DNA of 25,132 bases from Chara braunii (taxonomy: Eukaryota; Streptophyta; Charophyceae; Charales; Characeae): assembly GCA_003427395.1 (NCBI GenBank), contig BFEA01000049.1:3825374-3850505 (forward strand), in the 5' to 3' direction. Under the pieces are notes generated by a model that saw nothing but the letters and a program-made list of their open reading frames with translations, did no database searches and had not been told where the DNA came from. Shown here one piece after another: positions 1 through 8,895 of this stretch; position 1 is the first letter of the stretch, and the number at the start of each line of letters is the position of its first letter. Position numbers and translations under genes: made by a program.

Positions 1-905
1 AAAACTCTGCACGCACACACAACAAAGCACGCTGCAAAACACAACAGGCACACGCAACAGGGTACACCCTCGCCGTTAGTCACGGCAGCAGAAATCAGCA
101 CGTCATCGCACCTCAATGCGTTAAGAAAAAAACACAGCAACAGCACAGACAACAAAACACAGAAAACACAAAATCATGAATCTAACCTACGACGCGACCA
201 GACCGAGGCAAGCCCCAGGCTTCGTCCTCAGCCTAATGTACAGTCCACTGAGAATCTGCAGGTTTCATTACACTCCCCCATCCCCAAAAGTTTCTCAGCG
301 GATTTGGGCTGTACTCAGCAAGCGCACTACAGCCCCCAAGTCAGATTTGAAAAAACTCAGCAGATAGCTGTTTTCTGACTGGTCGGCAGACCGCTGACCG
401 GTGAGCCCTACTCGTCGGCTGCAAAACGGTCGGCGGTCAGGGCAGGCGGTCGGCAGGTATGCAACCCTGCTTACAAGGGTATTTGCTCATGCTTCGTTGC
501 GGTCGGCAGGTATGCAACTCTGCTTACAAGGGTCTTTGCTCATGCTTCGCTCGTGTTGCATGACGGACGGTCAGACATCCTGGTTGAGTGCTGCCAGGTG
601 GCAACATGCCCTGAAATAACTAGAGTTGAGTATGGTGTACATAGACGCGCCTAGATCAGTTATGAAGGGGTATGATAAGTTGATAATGGTGCTAGGCATC
701 CATAACCGCGGAGATGGGATGGAAGAGAAAAGATGCCCAGGCCCAGGGGCCACGCAACATATTTCTCAGCGTTTGTTTGTCGACGATGAAGAGTCATTGA
801 AGACTGATCAGCTCCATCAATGTTTAACATGCTCCTTGTGCTTTGCGTTTGGTGGCATGTGACTATCTTGTTTGATCCATTTTCTATTTCTTGATGGGTT
901 GAAAG
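1..905. other. Non-coding sequence upstream of KDSA exon, probably intron
   Basis: I see no gene here. All reading frames are short and have no recognisable family. The 3' end (about 860-905) is T-rich and ends in AG directly before the 906-965 exon, so this is best read as the preceding intron. The previous KDSA coding segment (the conserved TDVHES region of the plant protein) was looked for and not found. The only clear structure is a 53-bp tandem duplication at 447-552. Confidence 0.55.
447..552. repeat. 53-bp direct tandem duplication
   Basis: Two adjacent units, 447-499 and 500-552, each begin CGGTCGGCAGGTATGCAA and share the CTGCTTACAAGGGT block and a TTTGCTCATGCTTCG block. They differ at only a few positions. 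This looks like a local duplication in non-coding DNA; I see no function. Confidence 0.85.
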
Positions 906-965
906 TGCGAAGCAGTTGGCAAAGTGGCAGACATCATCCAGATACCAGCTTTTCTCTGCAGGCAG
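906..965 (+). CDS. KDSA: KDO-8-phosphate synthase (KDSA), internal exon
   Basis: This is a 20-codon exon of 2-dehydro-3-deoxyphosphooctonate aldolase (EC 2.5.1.55), the cytosolic enzyme that condenses phosphoenolpyruvate with arabinose-5-phosphate on the way to KDO, a sugar used in plant cell-wall pectin (rhamnogalacturonan II). The translation contains ADIIQIPAFLCRQ, which as I remember it is identical to the plant enzyme just before its TDLL segment. The exon starts at the AG of 904-905: an in-frame TGA at 900-902 blocks any upstream extension, and this is the only AG between that stop and the matching codons. The donor is CAG|GTGCGAG at 966. Both junctions are phase 0. The next protein segment is found at 12341-12415. 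The upstream exons lie outside the window. Identification is from remembered family sequence, not a search. Confidence 0.85.
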
Positions 966-1399
966 GTGCGAGCTTGGCGAAAGTGCACCCAGTTGAACCC
1001 TGAAAGAACGTCCTGAGATTGCTACTGTTGCGCACATCATTCTCACTCTCTATATCCCTTTTCAGAGAGAGGGTTAATGGAGGCCAAAATTTTCAGACAA
1101 TTTGTCACGCAGCTCACGTCATTTATAACAAAAGTTAACCGAACTTGCCATCAAACCATAGAGTGGACACCATATTAACTAACTGCGAAAAAAATAAACG
1201 GAAAAACCAAACAAACTGTAGATCTACAAGGCAAAGTTGCACTTTTCAATGTTTTCATGTAAATTTTGCCAACACTCCAATTTCAGACAAAGCAACCTTG
1301 AACCAAAACAAAATCAGGCAAAAAAAAAGAAAATCGATGAAAAAAAACATAAAATTTGACCCCGAAACCCTAATTTCAGTTTTGGACCCGTTAGTAGTT
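966..1399. other. Intronic sequence without recognisable features
   Basis: AT-rich, with runs of A. I recognise no gene, RNA or repeat family. The left boundary of the diverged LTR that follows is not sharp, so part of 1330-1400 could belong to it. Confidence 0.5.
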
Positions 1400-2364
1400 G
1401 ACTGCTGTCCAGAAAGCAGAAATGCACTGATTATACACCGAAAGGAGAACCAACGCACTGAACTCAATTCTCAATGAAAGCATATACTCGCCACCACCAA
1501 CAATGCAATCGTAACTCTTCCTCCTACTGGCGCTCAACACCCAGACTACTATCCTACAGCTACTCTACTAGCAACGAAATGACAATCAACCTGTTGACGT
1601 CAGCATCCGCAACCGAAGTACAAGCAGATGTCAACCATGCAGACCATCGCCAAGACCAGGTACGTGCCCTCACATCACCTCTTCCTTCGCCGTCTCTCTC
1701 ATCACCCTCGTCTTCTTCACCCACGTCTCCTCACTTCCTGAAGACCACCGTCAACAACCCCGCTGACTGCCCAAGCCCCAGCCTGGCTATGGAGGCTGGG
1801 CTATGGCGCTGCCTGAAAGCAGCGCCCTACCTTCCCGCAACCACGCTCGAGTACGAGCACTAGCGGCTTCAACGCTCGAAGTAGCAGCGCTGCAGCATCG
1901 CTGGCGCAGTGCCGGAATGCCCCCTGCATAGCCAGGCCCTTTCCCTTTTTTTTTTCTTTTTTTTTTCCCTTTTTCTTCTTAAAGCCCAGGCCCTTTCCTA
2001 AATGGAAAGTGGCAGGGCTCGCTGCTTGCTGCCTGCCTCGTGGGACCGAGTTTCCAGTAGCTTCACTCTCGGCCAAAGTGTCTGTGTCCAGGCCCGTTCA
2101 GACAGTGGCCTGGGACCGAATTGGTTAGGCAACCCCAACCACCCAGGTACACACGTGTGGTGAGCCTTCGTGTGTTTTGCTGACCCTCACGAGCACGGTG
2201 GATGTAACCAACTGGCGCGTGTCAACTGTCTGGCGCCAACCAAGACTGTTCAAAATTGACAAATACAGGCCTCATCGAAATTCAGGGGCCCACCTTCACT
2301 TAGGGCGGGTGCATGCTGGTTGTGGGAGCCCCTCAGGGGCATGCTGAGGAGGCAAATCCTCGCA
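1400..2364 (-). repeat. Diverged LTR related to the element C LTR, probably solo
   Basis: Blocks match the element C LTR in the same order and orientation: CTACTGGCGCTC followed by CCCAGACTAC near 1530; TGACGTCA...GAAGTAC.AGCAGAT near 1600; CCAGGCCCTTTCC near 1935; CCTTCACTTAGGGCGG near 2292; and a terminal CCTCGCA at 2358-2364. The last equals the TGCGAGG 5' terminus of the element C LTR on the minus strand. Overall similarity is low and interrupted, with a poly-T/C insertion near 1945-1980. No PBS or polypurine tract is visible on either side, so a solo LTR or old fragment is most likely. The left boundary is uncertain. Confidence 0.6.
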
Positions 2365-2588
2365 CAGTAGCAATTGCCTATTGCTGTCATGCAGATCGAT
2401 GGGCAATCCCTGCCACCACAGAAGGGCAAGGAACAGGGTCATGGCACTGCTGCTCAATGGAAGGCAGGAGAATGAAAGAGAATGGAGAAGACTTCAGAGA
2501 GACAGCACTCCTCTTGTGGTGTAGTGATTCTTTGGTGGGTTTCAAAACGAACTGTGTGAGTGTTACATGCTGCGCCTGCAACAGGCTG

Positions 2589-2781
2589 CACGGGCCATTT
2601 TCAGGCCCGTGTCGTTTTCAGCCCGAAAGCCTGAAAACAAGGGCCTACAGGCCCTGTGTCATTTCAGCCTGAAAGCCTGAAAACAAGGGCCAACAGGCCC
2701 TGTGTCGTTTCAGCCTAAATCAGGGCCTTTCCGGCCCTGAGTCTTTTCAGCCTGAAACTGAGGGCCATTTTCAGGCCCTCA
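2589..2781 (+). repeat. Array of five GGGCC/GGCCC hairpins in U3 of element A
   Basis: Five palindromic units: 2589-2611 (8-bp stem CACGGGCC, loop ATTTTCA), 2640-2655 (6-bp stem, loop TACA), 2686-2701 (6-bp stem, loop AACA), 2720-2740 (8-bp stem TCAGGGCC, loop TTTCC) and 2759-2781 (8-bp stem TGAGGGCC, loop ATTTTCA). They are embedded in tandem units starting CAGCC(T/C)(G/A)AA at 2619, 2665, 2711 and 2748. The outer stem pairs differ between units but remain complementary. Confidence 0.85.
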
Positions 2782-2934
2782 TAAGAACGACCTGCCCTGA
2801 AACTCAGGCACCAGACCAGGGTTTTAGCTCAGGCCATTTTTGGCCGATTTTCAAGACAACCTTCGTTTGAGCTCCAACCCCAGGGTCTGGCACGTTTTGG
2901 CATTGGCAAGAGCAGCCTCCTGGACGGGCCAGCA

Positions 2935-2943
2935 CTATATAAG
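2935..2943 (+). promoter_or_regulatory. TATA box of the element A 5' LTR
   Basis: CTATATAAG lies in U3, about 375 bp from the LTR start. It would place the transcription start (U3/R border) near 2965-2975. The equivalent site in the 3' LTR (about 10455-10463) reads CTGTATAAG, a single A-to-G change. Confidence 0.65.
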
Positions 2944-3373
2944 ACTGGCCCGCCCTGCAGGCTGCAGGTAGTTCCTAGGTACTTCCCAGGCACTTCACTT
3001 GCAGTTCAGGAGGCAGGAGGTAGTCTTCAGGATTCGGCAGCAGCACTCTGGAGGAGCGCTGCAGTAGTAGTTGTAGCGCTAGCAGCAGTCTTCAGCGCTG
3101 GGCGCTAGTGGCGTTAGCAGTAGTCTTCAGCGCTGGGTGCCATAGGAGCTAGAGCAGTACTAGAGAGAGAGAGAGATTGGGCGGAGGCCAGGGAGACTTA
3201 CCTGCAGCACCGTTGCTCCAGCTTCGTCTTCGAGGTACCTGCAGCACAGCGCCATCTTCACAGGTTAGTACCTGGCACATGAAAGAGAGAGAGAGAGTTC
3301 TTCTTCTTCCTCTTCTCNGTCCACCATCTCCCTCTCACCCTCTCGCTACCTGACTTCACTGCATCAGCAGACT

Positions 3374-3376
<3 letters not shown>

Positions 3377-3442
<66 letters not shown>
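3377..3442. repeat. (AG)33 microsatellite inside the LTR
   Basis: A perfect AG dinucleotide run of 66 bp in the R/U5 part of the 5' LTR. The matching part of the 3' LTR falls inside the assembly gap, which this run probably explains. Confidence 0.95.
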
Positions 3443-3446
<4 letters not shown>

Positions 3447-3930
3447 ATGACATTTGGACCCAGACTCGACATGGGCTTCAGACATTTTGACGAGGGATTA
3501 TTTGGGACTTGTAACGAGACTTGGTGTTGACGACTTTCCCATCTCTCCCCTCCTCTTCGTCTGATCCCCTCCTCTTCGTCTGTGCATGTCTGGACCTGGC
3601 GCCTTCTTCCTGTGTATAGCGCCAGGCCCCTGCACACCTTGTGGTGAGAATGATGTATGTTTAGTCTGCATTGCGACATTGATTGGGCTCGTCATTAGTA
3701 TTCGAGCATTCTGCTTTGCTATCTTGTACTACGTGAAAGAGGTCAGTCCCGGTCAGGTCAGGACTTGTATCTAAGTCTTCCACTGCGCTATAAAGCACCA
3801 TTCTTGTATGTATCGGAATGCACACTGCTTGTTGAGATTCTACTTGCACTGCATTGTCCATTCAGTGCTTTTTATCACATTGCAGATCCTTGGTTATATA
3901 TGTACATCGCCCAACTGGGCATGTAACAGT

Positions 3931-3942
3931 TGGTATTGGAAC
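3931..3942 (+). other. Primer binding site of element A
   Basis: TGGTATTGGAAC begins 2 nt after the LTR end. It matches 9 of 12 positions of TGGTATCAGAGC, the complement of the initiator tRNA-Met 3' end used by many plant retrotransposons. The mismatches suggest decay, or that a different tRNA is used. Confidence 0.7.
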
Positions 3943-4749
3943 ACCGCATGTGAATCAGGACAACCTGATCTGACACGTCTGCGGGGACTGAGTAGCCGAT
4001 TAGTCTTGATTGATTGATTAGAGCACACTAGTTAACCCCCCAAATCAGGATTTTGACCTCACTGCCGAAAATCAAAAAATTTTCTTTTCTTGGATTTTGT
4101 TTTCTTGCTATTTCTGTTGTGGAAAATCGCAATAGCGCAACATCTGAAATTTCCGATTTCGTTTTTCTTGTGAAAATTCAAAATTTCGTTGTTGAAAATG
4201 TGGAATATCTTTTTTCGAAAATTTTGATTACCTTTTGCAATTTCCCGTTATTTGGAAATCCGGAATATTTTTTTTCTGAAATCCGTTTTTTTGAAAACGG
4301 TACGGGAATCCCTCTTGCAGTTATCATTCTCCAAACTGCACGTACTCTCATCCGAGTAATTCCGAATTTTTTTTGGTACTTTATTTTCAGAATTCTTTTA
4401 TCGGAAAATCATTTGCGGTCTGAAAGTTCAAAATTTTATCTCATTGGTAATTTTGCACTTCAGGGAAATTGGGAGGCCTACTGAACTTGCAAACGAGTAT
4501 TTTTTTCTTTTTCTCGAATTTTTTTGCAAAGTTCAAACTTTTCTTTTTTTGATTAGTGGCTCCTTATCTGGGCGATTTATCCCACCTCTCGCCACCTATG
4601 TTGTTGCCCCCTCTGGTTTTCTCTATCTGCCTCCGGGTACCCCCTGCGGCGGCATTGGTGAGTTGCCACGTCAGCAGGCCACATCAGCACGACACGGCAG
4701 CAGTGCCACGTCAGCAACTAGTCACCGCAGCAGCAGGTCACGTCAGTGC
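3943..4749 (+). other. Element A leader with an AT-rich block
   Basis: This is the untranslated leader between PBS and gag. From about 4035 to 4560 it becomes strongly AT-rich, full of GAAAAT and ATTTTC motifs (for example 4067-4072 and 4079-4084, an inverted pair). A reading frame of 143 codons stays open at 4053-4484, and the gag frame is open from 4444. The predicted peptides are rich in Phe and Ile and resemble no family I know, so I do not call them genes. The acceptor-like TTTTCAG and CTTCAG motifs in the block could allow splicing of a leader intron. Confidence 0.5.
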
Positions 4750-6297
4750 ATGGTGCTCACCCGCTCAAAGACAAGCGGCATGGATCAGCAGCCAGGCGAG
4801 ACTACCGAGGCCTATGAGACCCGCATGCTGGACATGGTAGCAGAGTTCAAGCAACGGGCACCTGCGGCAACATCCGCACATAAGAAGGAAGATCAGGAAG
4901 CAGAGGGACAGCGTCGCCTCGCTGAGCAGCAGCGACAGGAGGACGCTGAGGCAGCAAGGAAGGCCGCAGACGAACGCCGTCGACTACGCCGAGACAAAAT
5001 CCTCAAATGCGAGGGGGACATCGAGGTCATTGTCAACGAATGGGCAGTGGCTGCTGAAGAGGAGGGTGTTCCCCCTGCTGTGCGTGGCCTTGCAACCACA
5101 ATCGAACATGTGAGCGACTTGGTCGGCACCTGTGCAGCACAGCAAGAGGACATCCTCTGCGTGGACACCCTGGTCCAGAAGCAGGCTCGACTTATCGACA
5201 AACTGCTTGACCGGGTACGCCGGCTGGAACAGCAGCCAACAACAGCCACCCCCGCCGGACCCTCCAACTTCACGGACCGCGTCAATGTCTTGGAAATCAA
5301 CGTCGAGACTCTCAAGGACGGCGCTCTAGCGACAAATCAGCGGATTGACCAGTGGATTTGTGCTGCTGCAGCCAGTCCGACCGCGACTACTCGCGAGAGC
5401 ATCCCAAAGTTTGACGGCCTGCCGATCTTCTGCGATGCAACGAAGACAGACCCGATCCCATGGTGGCGCCAGTTCGAGTTGAAGTTGGACATTCACCACA
5501 TCAACCCGAACCGGCACGCATACTTGTACTCCCGCTCAGGGGGCGCATGCCAGGCATGGCTGCACAACATGTTGTCCACGCACAACGTCGCAGTCTCCGA
5601 GCTGCATACGAAGATCAGCTGGGCTGATCTCAAGGCAGCATGGCAAAAGCGGTTCCAAGTGGAGCCGCCCGAGCTTCAGGCAGCCGAGAAACTTCAACGG
5701 TTCTATCAGAACGACCTGCCAAGCACGGATTGGATAACCGTGTACCAACGCTTGGCATCCACGCCCAACTTGCCATCGAACTTCGTCGCCATCAAACACT
5801 TCTTCATCAGGAGGAGTTGTCCAGCGTTGCAGAATGCCTTGACGCAAGTTGTGGAGACGCTCACCACAACTGAGCAGCTTTTTTATAAAGCCTCGCAGAT
5901 CATCGTGACGAACACCGAAGCCAAGAATTTGGGTCGTTCGTCCGCTGCGAGCCAGGGCAGAGATCAGCATCGGCCGAAAGTGGCCGTGGTCGCAGCAACT
6001 ACAGCGACCGATCCTTCGAACGAGGCTGCCTCTTCTGATGAAGGAGACAGATTGACAGCTGCCCGGGATGGTGGCCGCCCCGCCAGAGGGCGAGGACGCG
6101 ACAAACCGAAGACACACACCAATTCATCCCCCGGGGCCGGACCAGCGGCTCAAGAGCCTTTGACACATTACGATATCTCGGAAGGCGTAAACCGCATCCG
6201 TACTAAGTACCAATACTGCTTGTGGTGCAACAGCGCGGTGCACGACACCGCAATGTGCCCCACGCAAGTCAAAGGCAAATTCCCTTCGGGAAAGTGA
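4750..6297 (+). CDS. gag: Element A Gag (capsid and nucleocapsid), 515 aa
   Basis: Structural polyprotein that forms the cytoplasmic particle and packages element RNA. I chose the ATG at 4750 (MVLTRSKTSG...) because the frame upstream (open from 4444) runs into the AT-rich leader. Residues about 45-83 form a charged Gln/Glu/Arg/Ala-rich coiled coil. Residues about 218-375 look like the Ty3-type Gag core, with a W-rich segment and the IPKFDG start typical of this family. The tail has a basic Arg/Gly stretch and then one CCHC zinc knuckle (C490, C493, H498, C503: CX2CX4HX4C). The frame is intact, unlike pol. It overlaps the pol frame (-1) by 91 bases and stops at the TGA of 6295-6297, directly after a slippery heptamer. 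A separate polypeptide of this size is normal for Ty3/gypsy Gag. Confidence 0.88.
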   Translation: MVLTRSKTSGMDQQPGETTEAYETRMLDMVAEFKQRAPAATSAHKKEDQEAEGQRRLAEQQRQEDAEAARKAADERRRLRRDKILKCEGDIEVIVNEWAVAAEEEGVPPAVRGLATTIEHVSDLVGTCAAQQEDILCVDTLVQKQARLIDKLLDRVRRLEQQPTTATPAGPSNFTDRVNVLEINVETLKDGALATNQRIDQWICAAAASPTATTRESIPKFDGLPIFCDATKTDPIPWWRQFELKLDIHHINPNRHAYLYSRSGGACQAWLHNMLSTHNVAVSELHTKISWADLKAAWQKRFQVEPPELQAAEKLQRFYQNDLPSTDWITVYQRLASTPNLPSNFVAIKHFFIRRSCPALQNALTQVVETLTTTEQLFYKASQIIVTNTEAKNLGRSSAASQGRDQHRPKVAVVAATTATDPSNEAASSDEGDRLTAARDGGRPARGRGRDKPKTHTNSSPGAGPAAQEPLTHYDISEGVNRIRTKYQYCLWCNSAVHDTAMCPTQVKGKFPSGK

Positions 6298-6329
6298 GCA
6301 CCGCCGAGAGTGATGCAGCTGCACTCTCG
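6288..6329 (+). promoter_or_regulatory. Candidate -1 ribosomal frameshift signal between gag and pol
   Basis: The heptamer G GGA AAG (6288-6294) fits X XXY YYZ in the gag frame and abuts the gag stop TGA. After a 10-nt spacer comes a perfect 8-bp stem, CGAGAGTG (6305-6312) with CACTCTCG (6322-6329), closing a 9-nt loop. Slipping back one base enters exactly the frame that is open from 6207 through the protease. The loop contains CAGCTG, a self-complementary hexamer. All parts are visible in the sequence; that it works is inference. Confidence 0.7.
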
Positions 6330-7545
6330 ACGCCTTCGGAATCGGTTGCCTCGCGAGCGACCTCTCTTCATTCCGAGGCACATGCGGAAGTCGACAGTCC
6401 TCTCTTATATACTTACGAGGACTATGCTGCCCGACTCGTTCCGTCGCTGGGTTCTCAAGCTCAAGGACAAGATGTGTGTGCGGCTTCTTCTCCGTCCGGC
6501 AACAACAACAATGAATCGTCTTCAAGTGGTTCTTCAAGGGATTCGACGTACGAGTTCAACATAGAGGTCTTGGACCCGTTGACGTCCGAGGAATCTGCAT
6601 GGCTTCCTCTCCCTTCCACAGGCTTCTTGTCGGGACCGCAATGCGCAGCACTATGCGCCCATCTCCACACATACTTAGCCTTCTATGCACCACCACCTTC
6701 GCCGATGGATGACGAAGCTGCGGTGGGGGACATCCTTGCGTACGTTACCAAGGTGGCCCGCGAGTTTCGCATGCAGCGGTGCGATGATAACAACGCACCG
6801 CTCCTTTATGTCCACATCCAAGTTGGGCAAGCGTCCTGCAGCGCTTTGCTGGATAGCGGCGCGACTTGCAATTTCATAAGCCAGTCCTTTATCCAAAGGG
6901 CTGGCCTTGGCGCACAAGTTCAAAGGAAGCCAAACCTGACAACGATCAAGTTGGCGGACGGTCGGAAGCAACAACTCCTCGATCGCTACATTGAAGCTGT
7001 GCCGGTTTATTTCGCACCTCGTGCATGCGAAACGGTGACATTTGACGTCTTTGACACAGACTTCGACATTATTTTGGGGATGCCTTGGCTTGCAAGTGCG
7101 GATCACACGGTTAACTTCCATCAACGGACACTTACCGTTCGCGACGCCTTCGGCGCCGAGGTGCCGTGTACCATTCCTCTTCCGCACTCCTCGATCCGGT
7201 GCCAAGTTGTAACGACCAAGTCTTTTCGGGCCACTTGCGCTTACGAGCGGACCGACGAGATAGGCCTATGTTTTCTACGAGCCGCCGCGACGACCGAATC
7301 TTCACCTACGGACTTGTCTTCAGACCCCCGAGTGGTGCGGCTGCTCGACGAGTTCACTGACATCTTCGAGTCTCCTACCGGTGTGGTGTCGGATCGGCCG
7401 ATCTCCCACGAGATCATTCTTGAGACCGGTGTCGTGCCACCGAAAGGATGCATCTATCGCATGAGCGAGGAAGAGCTTGCGGTTCTCCGCGCTCAACTCG
7501 ATGATCTGTTGGACAAGGGCTGGATCTGCCCTAGTAGCTCGCCAT
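6294..7545 (+). pseudogene. pol: Element A pol, part 1: linker, protease and start of RT
   Basis: The pol frame is open from 6207, so it would be entered by -1 frameshifting from gag rather than from its own ATG (only GTG codons lie near the start). A Ser-rich linker of about 185 residues is followed by a retropepsin: the catalytic ALLDSGAT (Asp codon at 6852-6854) and the downstream ILGMPWL pair. The protease cleaves Gag-Pol. The RT N-terminus follows (LDEFTDIFE, then LDDLLDKGWI). Near 7545 one extra base (CCATTACGG) shifts the frame, and the original frame then runs to a stop at 7661. This break disconnects the protease from RT. The downstream sequence continues in the +1 frame. Confidence 0.85.
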
Positions 7546-8895
7546 TACGGTGCACCAGTTTTCTTCGTAGGGAAGAGGAACAAGTATCTTCGCTTGCGCA
7601 TCGACTACCGCAAGCTCAACGCACAAACCGGCAAGAATGCGGGACCTCTTCCGCGGATTGACGACCTTCTCAAGCATTTGGGCGGCGCAAAATTCTTCTC
7701 GAAGTTGGACTTGAAGTCGGGCTACCATCAAATCTCGATACACCCGCAAGATTGCTACAAATCCGCATTGAAGACACGGTACGGGCATTTTGAGTGGATC
7801 GTTATGCCTTTTGGCCTCACCAATGCCCCGGCGACCTTTCAAGCGGCAATGACCAACGAGTTTCGTACGATGTTGGACCGGTTCGTACTAGTCTACTTAG
7901 ACGACATTCTCGTCTATAGCCGGACATTGGAGGATCATCTTGAGCACCTTCGACGAGTGTTGGAGACGCTCCGGCGCACCAAGTTCAAAGCCAACCGCGA
8001 CAAGTGTGAATTTGTCCGGCAAGAGCTGGAATACTTGGGCCATTTTGTCACACCGGAGGGCATCAATCCGTTGTCGGACAAGATTTAAGCCATCCAAGAG
8101 TGGCCGGAGCCAAAGAACATTACAAATGTTCGTTCCTTCCTTGGCTTAGCTGGCTACTATCAACGCTTCATCAAGGGATACTCGAAGATCGCGGCTCCTT
8201 TATCCAAGCTTCAATGCGAGGACCGGCCATTCGACTTCGACGACAATGCGCGGACTTCCTTTTTGGCTCTCAAAGCCGCATTGCTATCCGCGGAGGTGTT
8301 GCGCATCTACGACCCGCTTCTACCGACACGTGTCACTACCGATGCGTCCGGCTATGGCATTGGTGCCGTCCTCGAGCAACATGATGGCGTGGACTGGCAC
8401 CCGATCGAGTACTTTAGCAAGAAAGTGTCCGCCGTGCACTCGATTGACGACGCACTGAAGAAGGATTTATTGGCCTCCGTACATGCGCTCAATCGCTGGT
8501 GGCGTTTTCTGCTCGGTCGACGGCAGTTCCGATGGGTAACGGATAACAATCCATTGGTTTTCTACAAGACCCAAGACACGGTCAATAGCACTATTGCCCG
8601 TTGGATGACCTTCATCAACCAGTCTGACTTTTTCCCCGACCACATTCCGGGCAAGTCAAACTGTTTTGCGGATGCTCTTTCACGGCGTCCGGACCATTGT
8701 ACCGCAGTGTACTCAACTTTTGAGATTCACGACGACTTGCGGGACAGCTTCATCCGCGGCTACCAAGTCGACCCCAAGTTTTGCGACAAGTACGCAAATT
8801 GCTCCTCTCCCAATCCGGCGCCATCGCACTATCGGATCCAAGAGGGGTACTTGCTCGTCCACTTGCGAGGGAAGGATCTTCTTTGTGTGCCATGA
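7546..8895 (+). pseudogene. pol: Element A pol, part 2: reverse transcriptase and RNase H
   Basis: Ty3/gypsy RT: the LRIDYRKLN and DLKSGYHQI motifs, then PFGLTNAPATFQ, then the catalytic YLDD (7894-7905). A TAA at 8086-8088 interrupts RT after the thumb-proximal LGHFV motif; homology resumes at the next codon in the same frame ([13 protein letters not shown]). RNase H follows: [11 protein letters not shown], a region where the usual catalytic Glu of the KELLA motif is Asp (KKDLLA), and VTDNNPL. The frame ends at a TGA at 8893-8895, where the arginine expected before the integrase zinc finger would be CGA. RT copies element RNA into DNA in the particle and RNase H removes the RNA strand. With two stops and the upstream frameshift this copy cannot be made as one protein. 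Confidence 0.87.

Larger units (their letters stand above)
2561..3928 (+). repeat. 5' LTR of element A (1,368 bp)
   Basis: It starts TGTTACATGC (2561-2570) and ends GCATGTAACA (3919-3928), a perfect 10-bp terminal inverted repeat with canonical TG...CA ends. The PBS follows after 2 nt. It holds a tandem hairpin array in U3 (2589-2781), a TATA box (2935-2943), two direct copies of a GTCTTCAGCGCTGGG block near 3090 and 3130, and an (AG)33 tract (3377-3442). From 2743 onward it aligns to 10263-11633. One undetermined base lies at 3318. Confidence 0.95.

Noticed and set aside
447-552. CRISPR-like array
   Set aside because: Only two contiguous units without spacers; a simple tandem duplication in eukaryotic DNA.
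626-862. Possible upstream KDSA exon or other gene
   Set aside because: The peptide does not resemble the preceding KDSA segment or any family I know, and it has no convincing splice sites in the right phase.
2313-2672. 119-codon + strand frame crossing the start of element A
   Set aside because: It spans the junction between intron DNA and the LTR, with no family resemblance.
3356-3679. Minus-strand protein with a long Ser-Leu repeat
   Set aside because: Translation of the (AG)n microsatellite.
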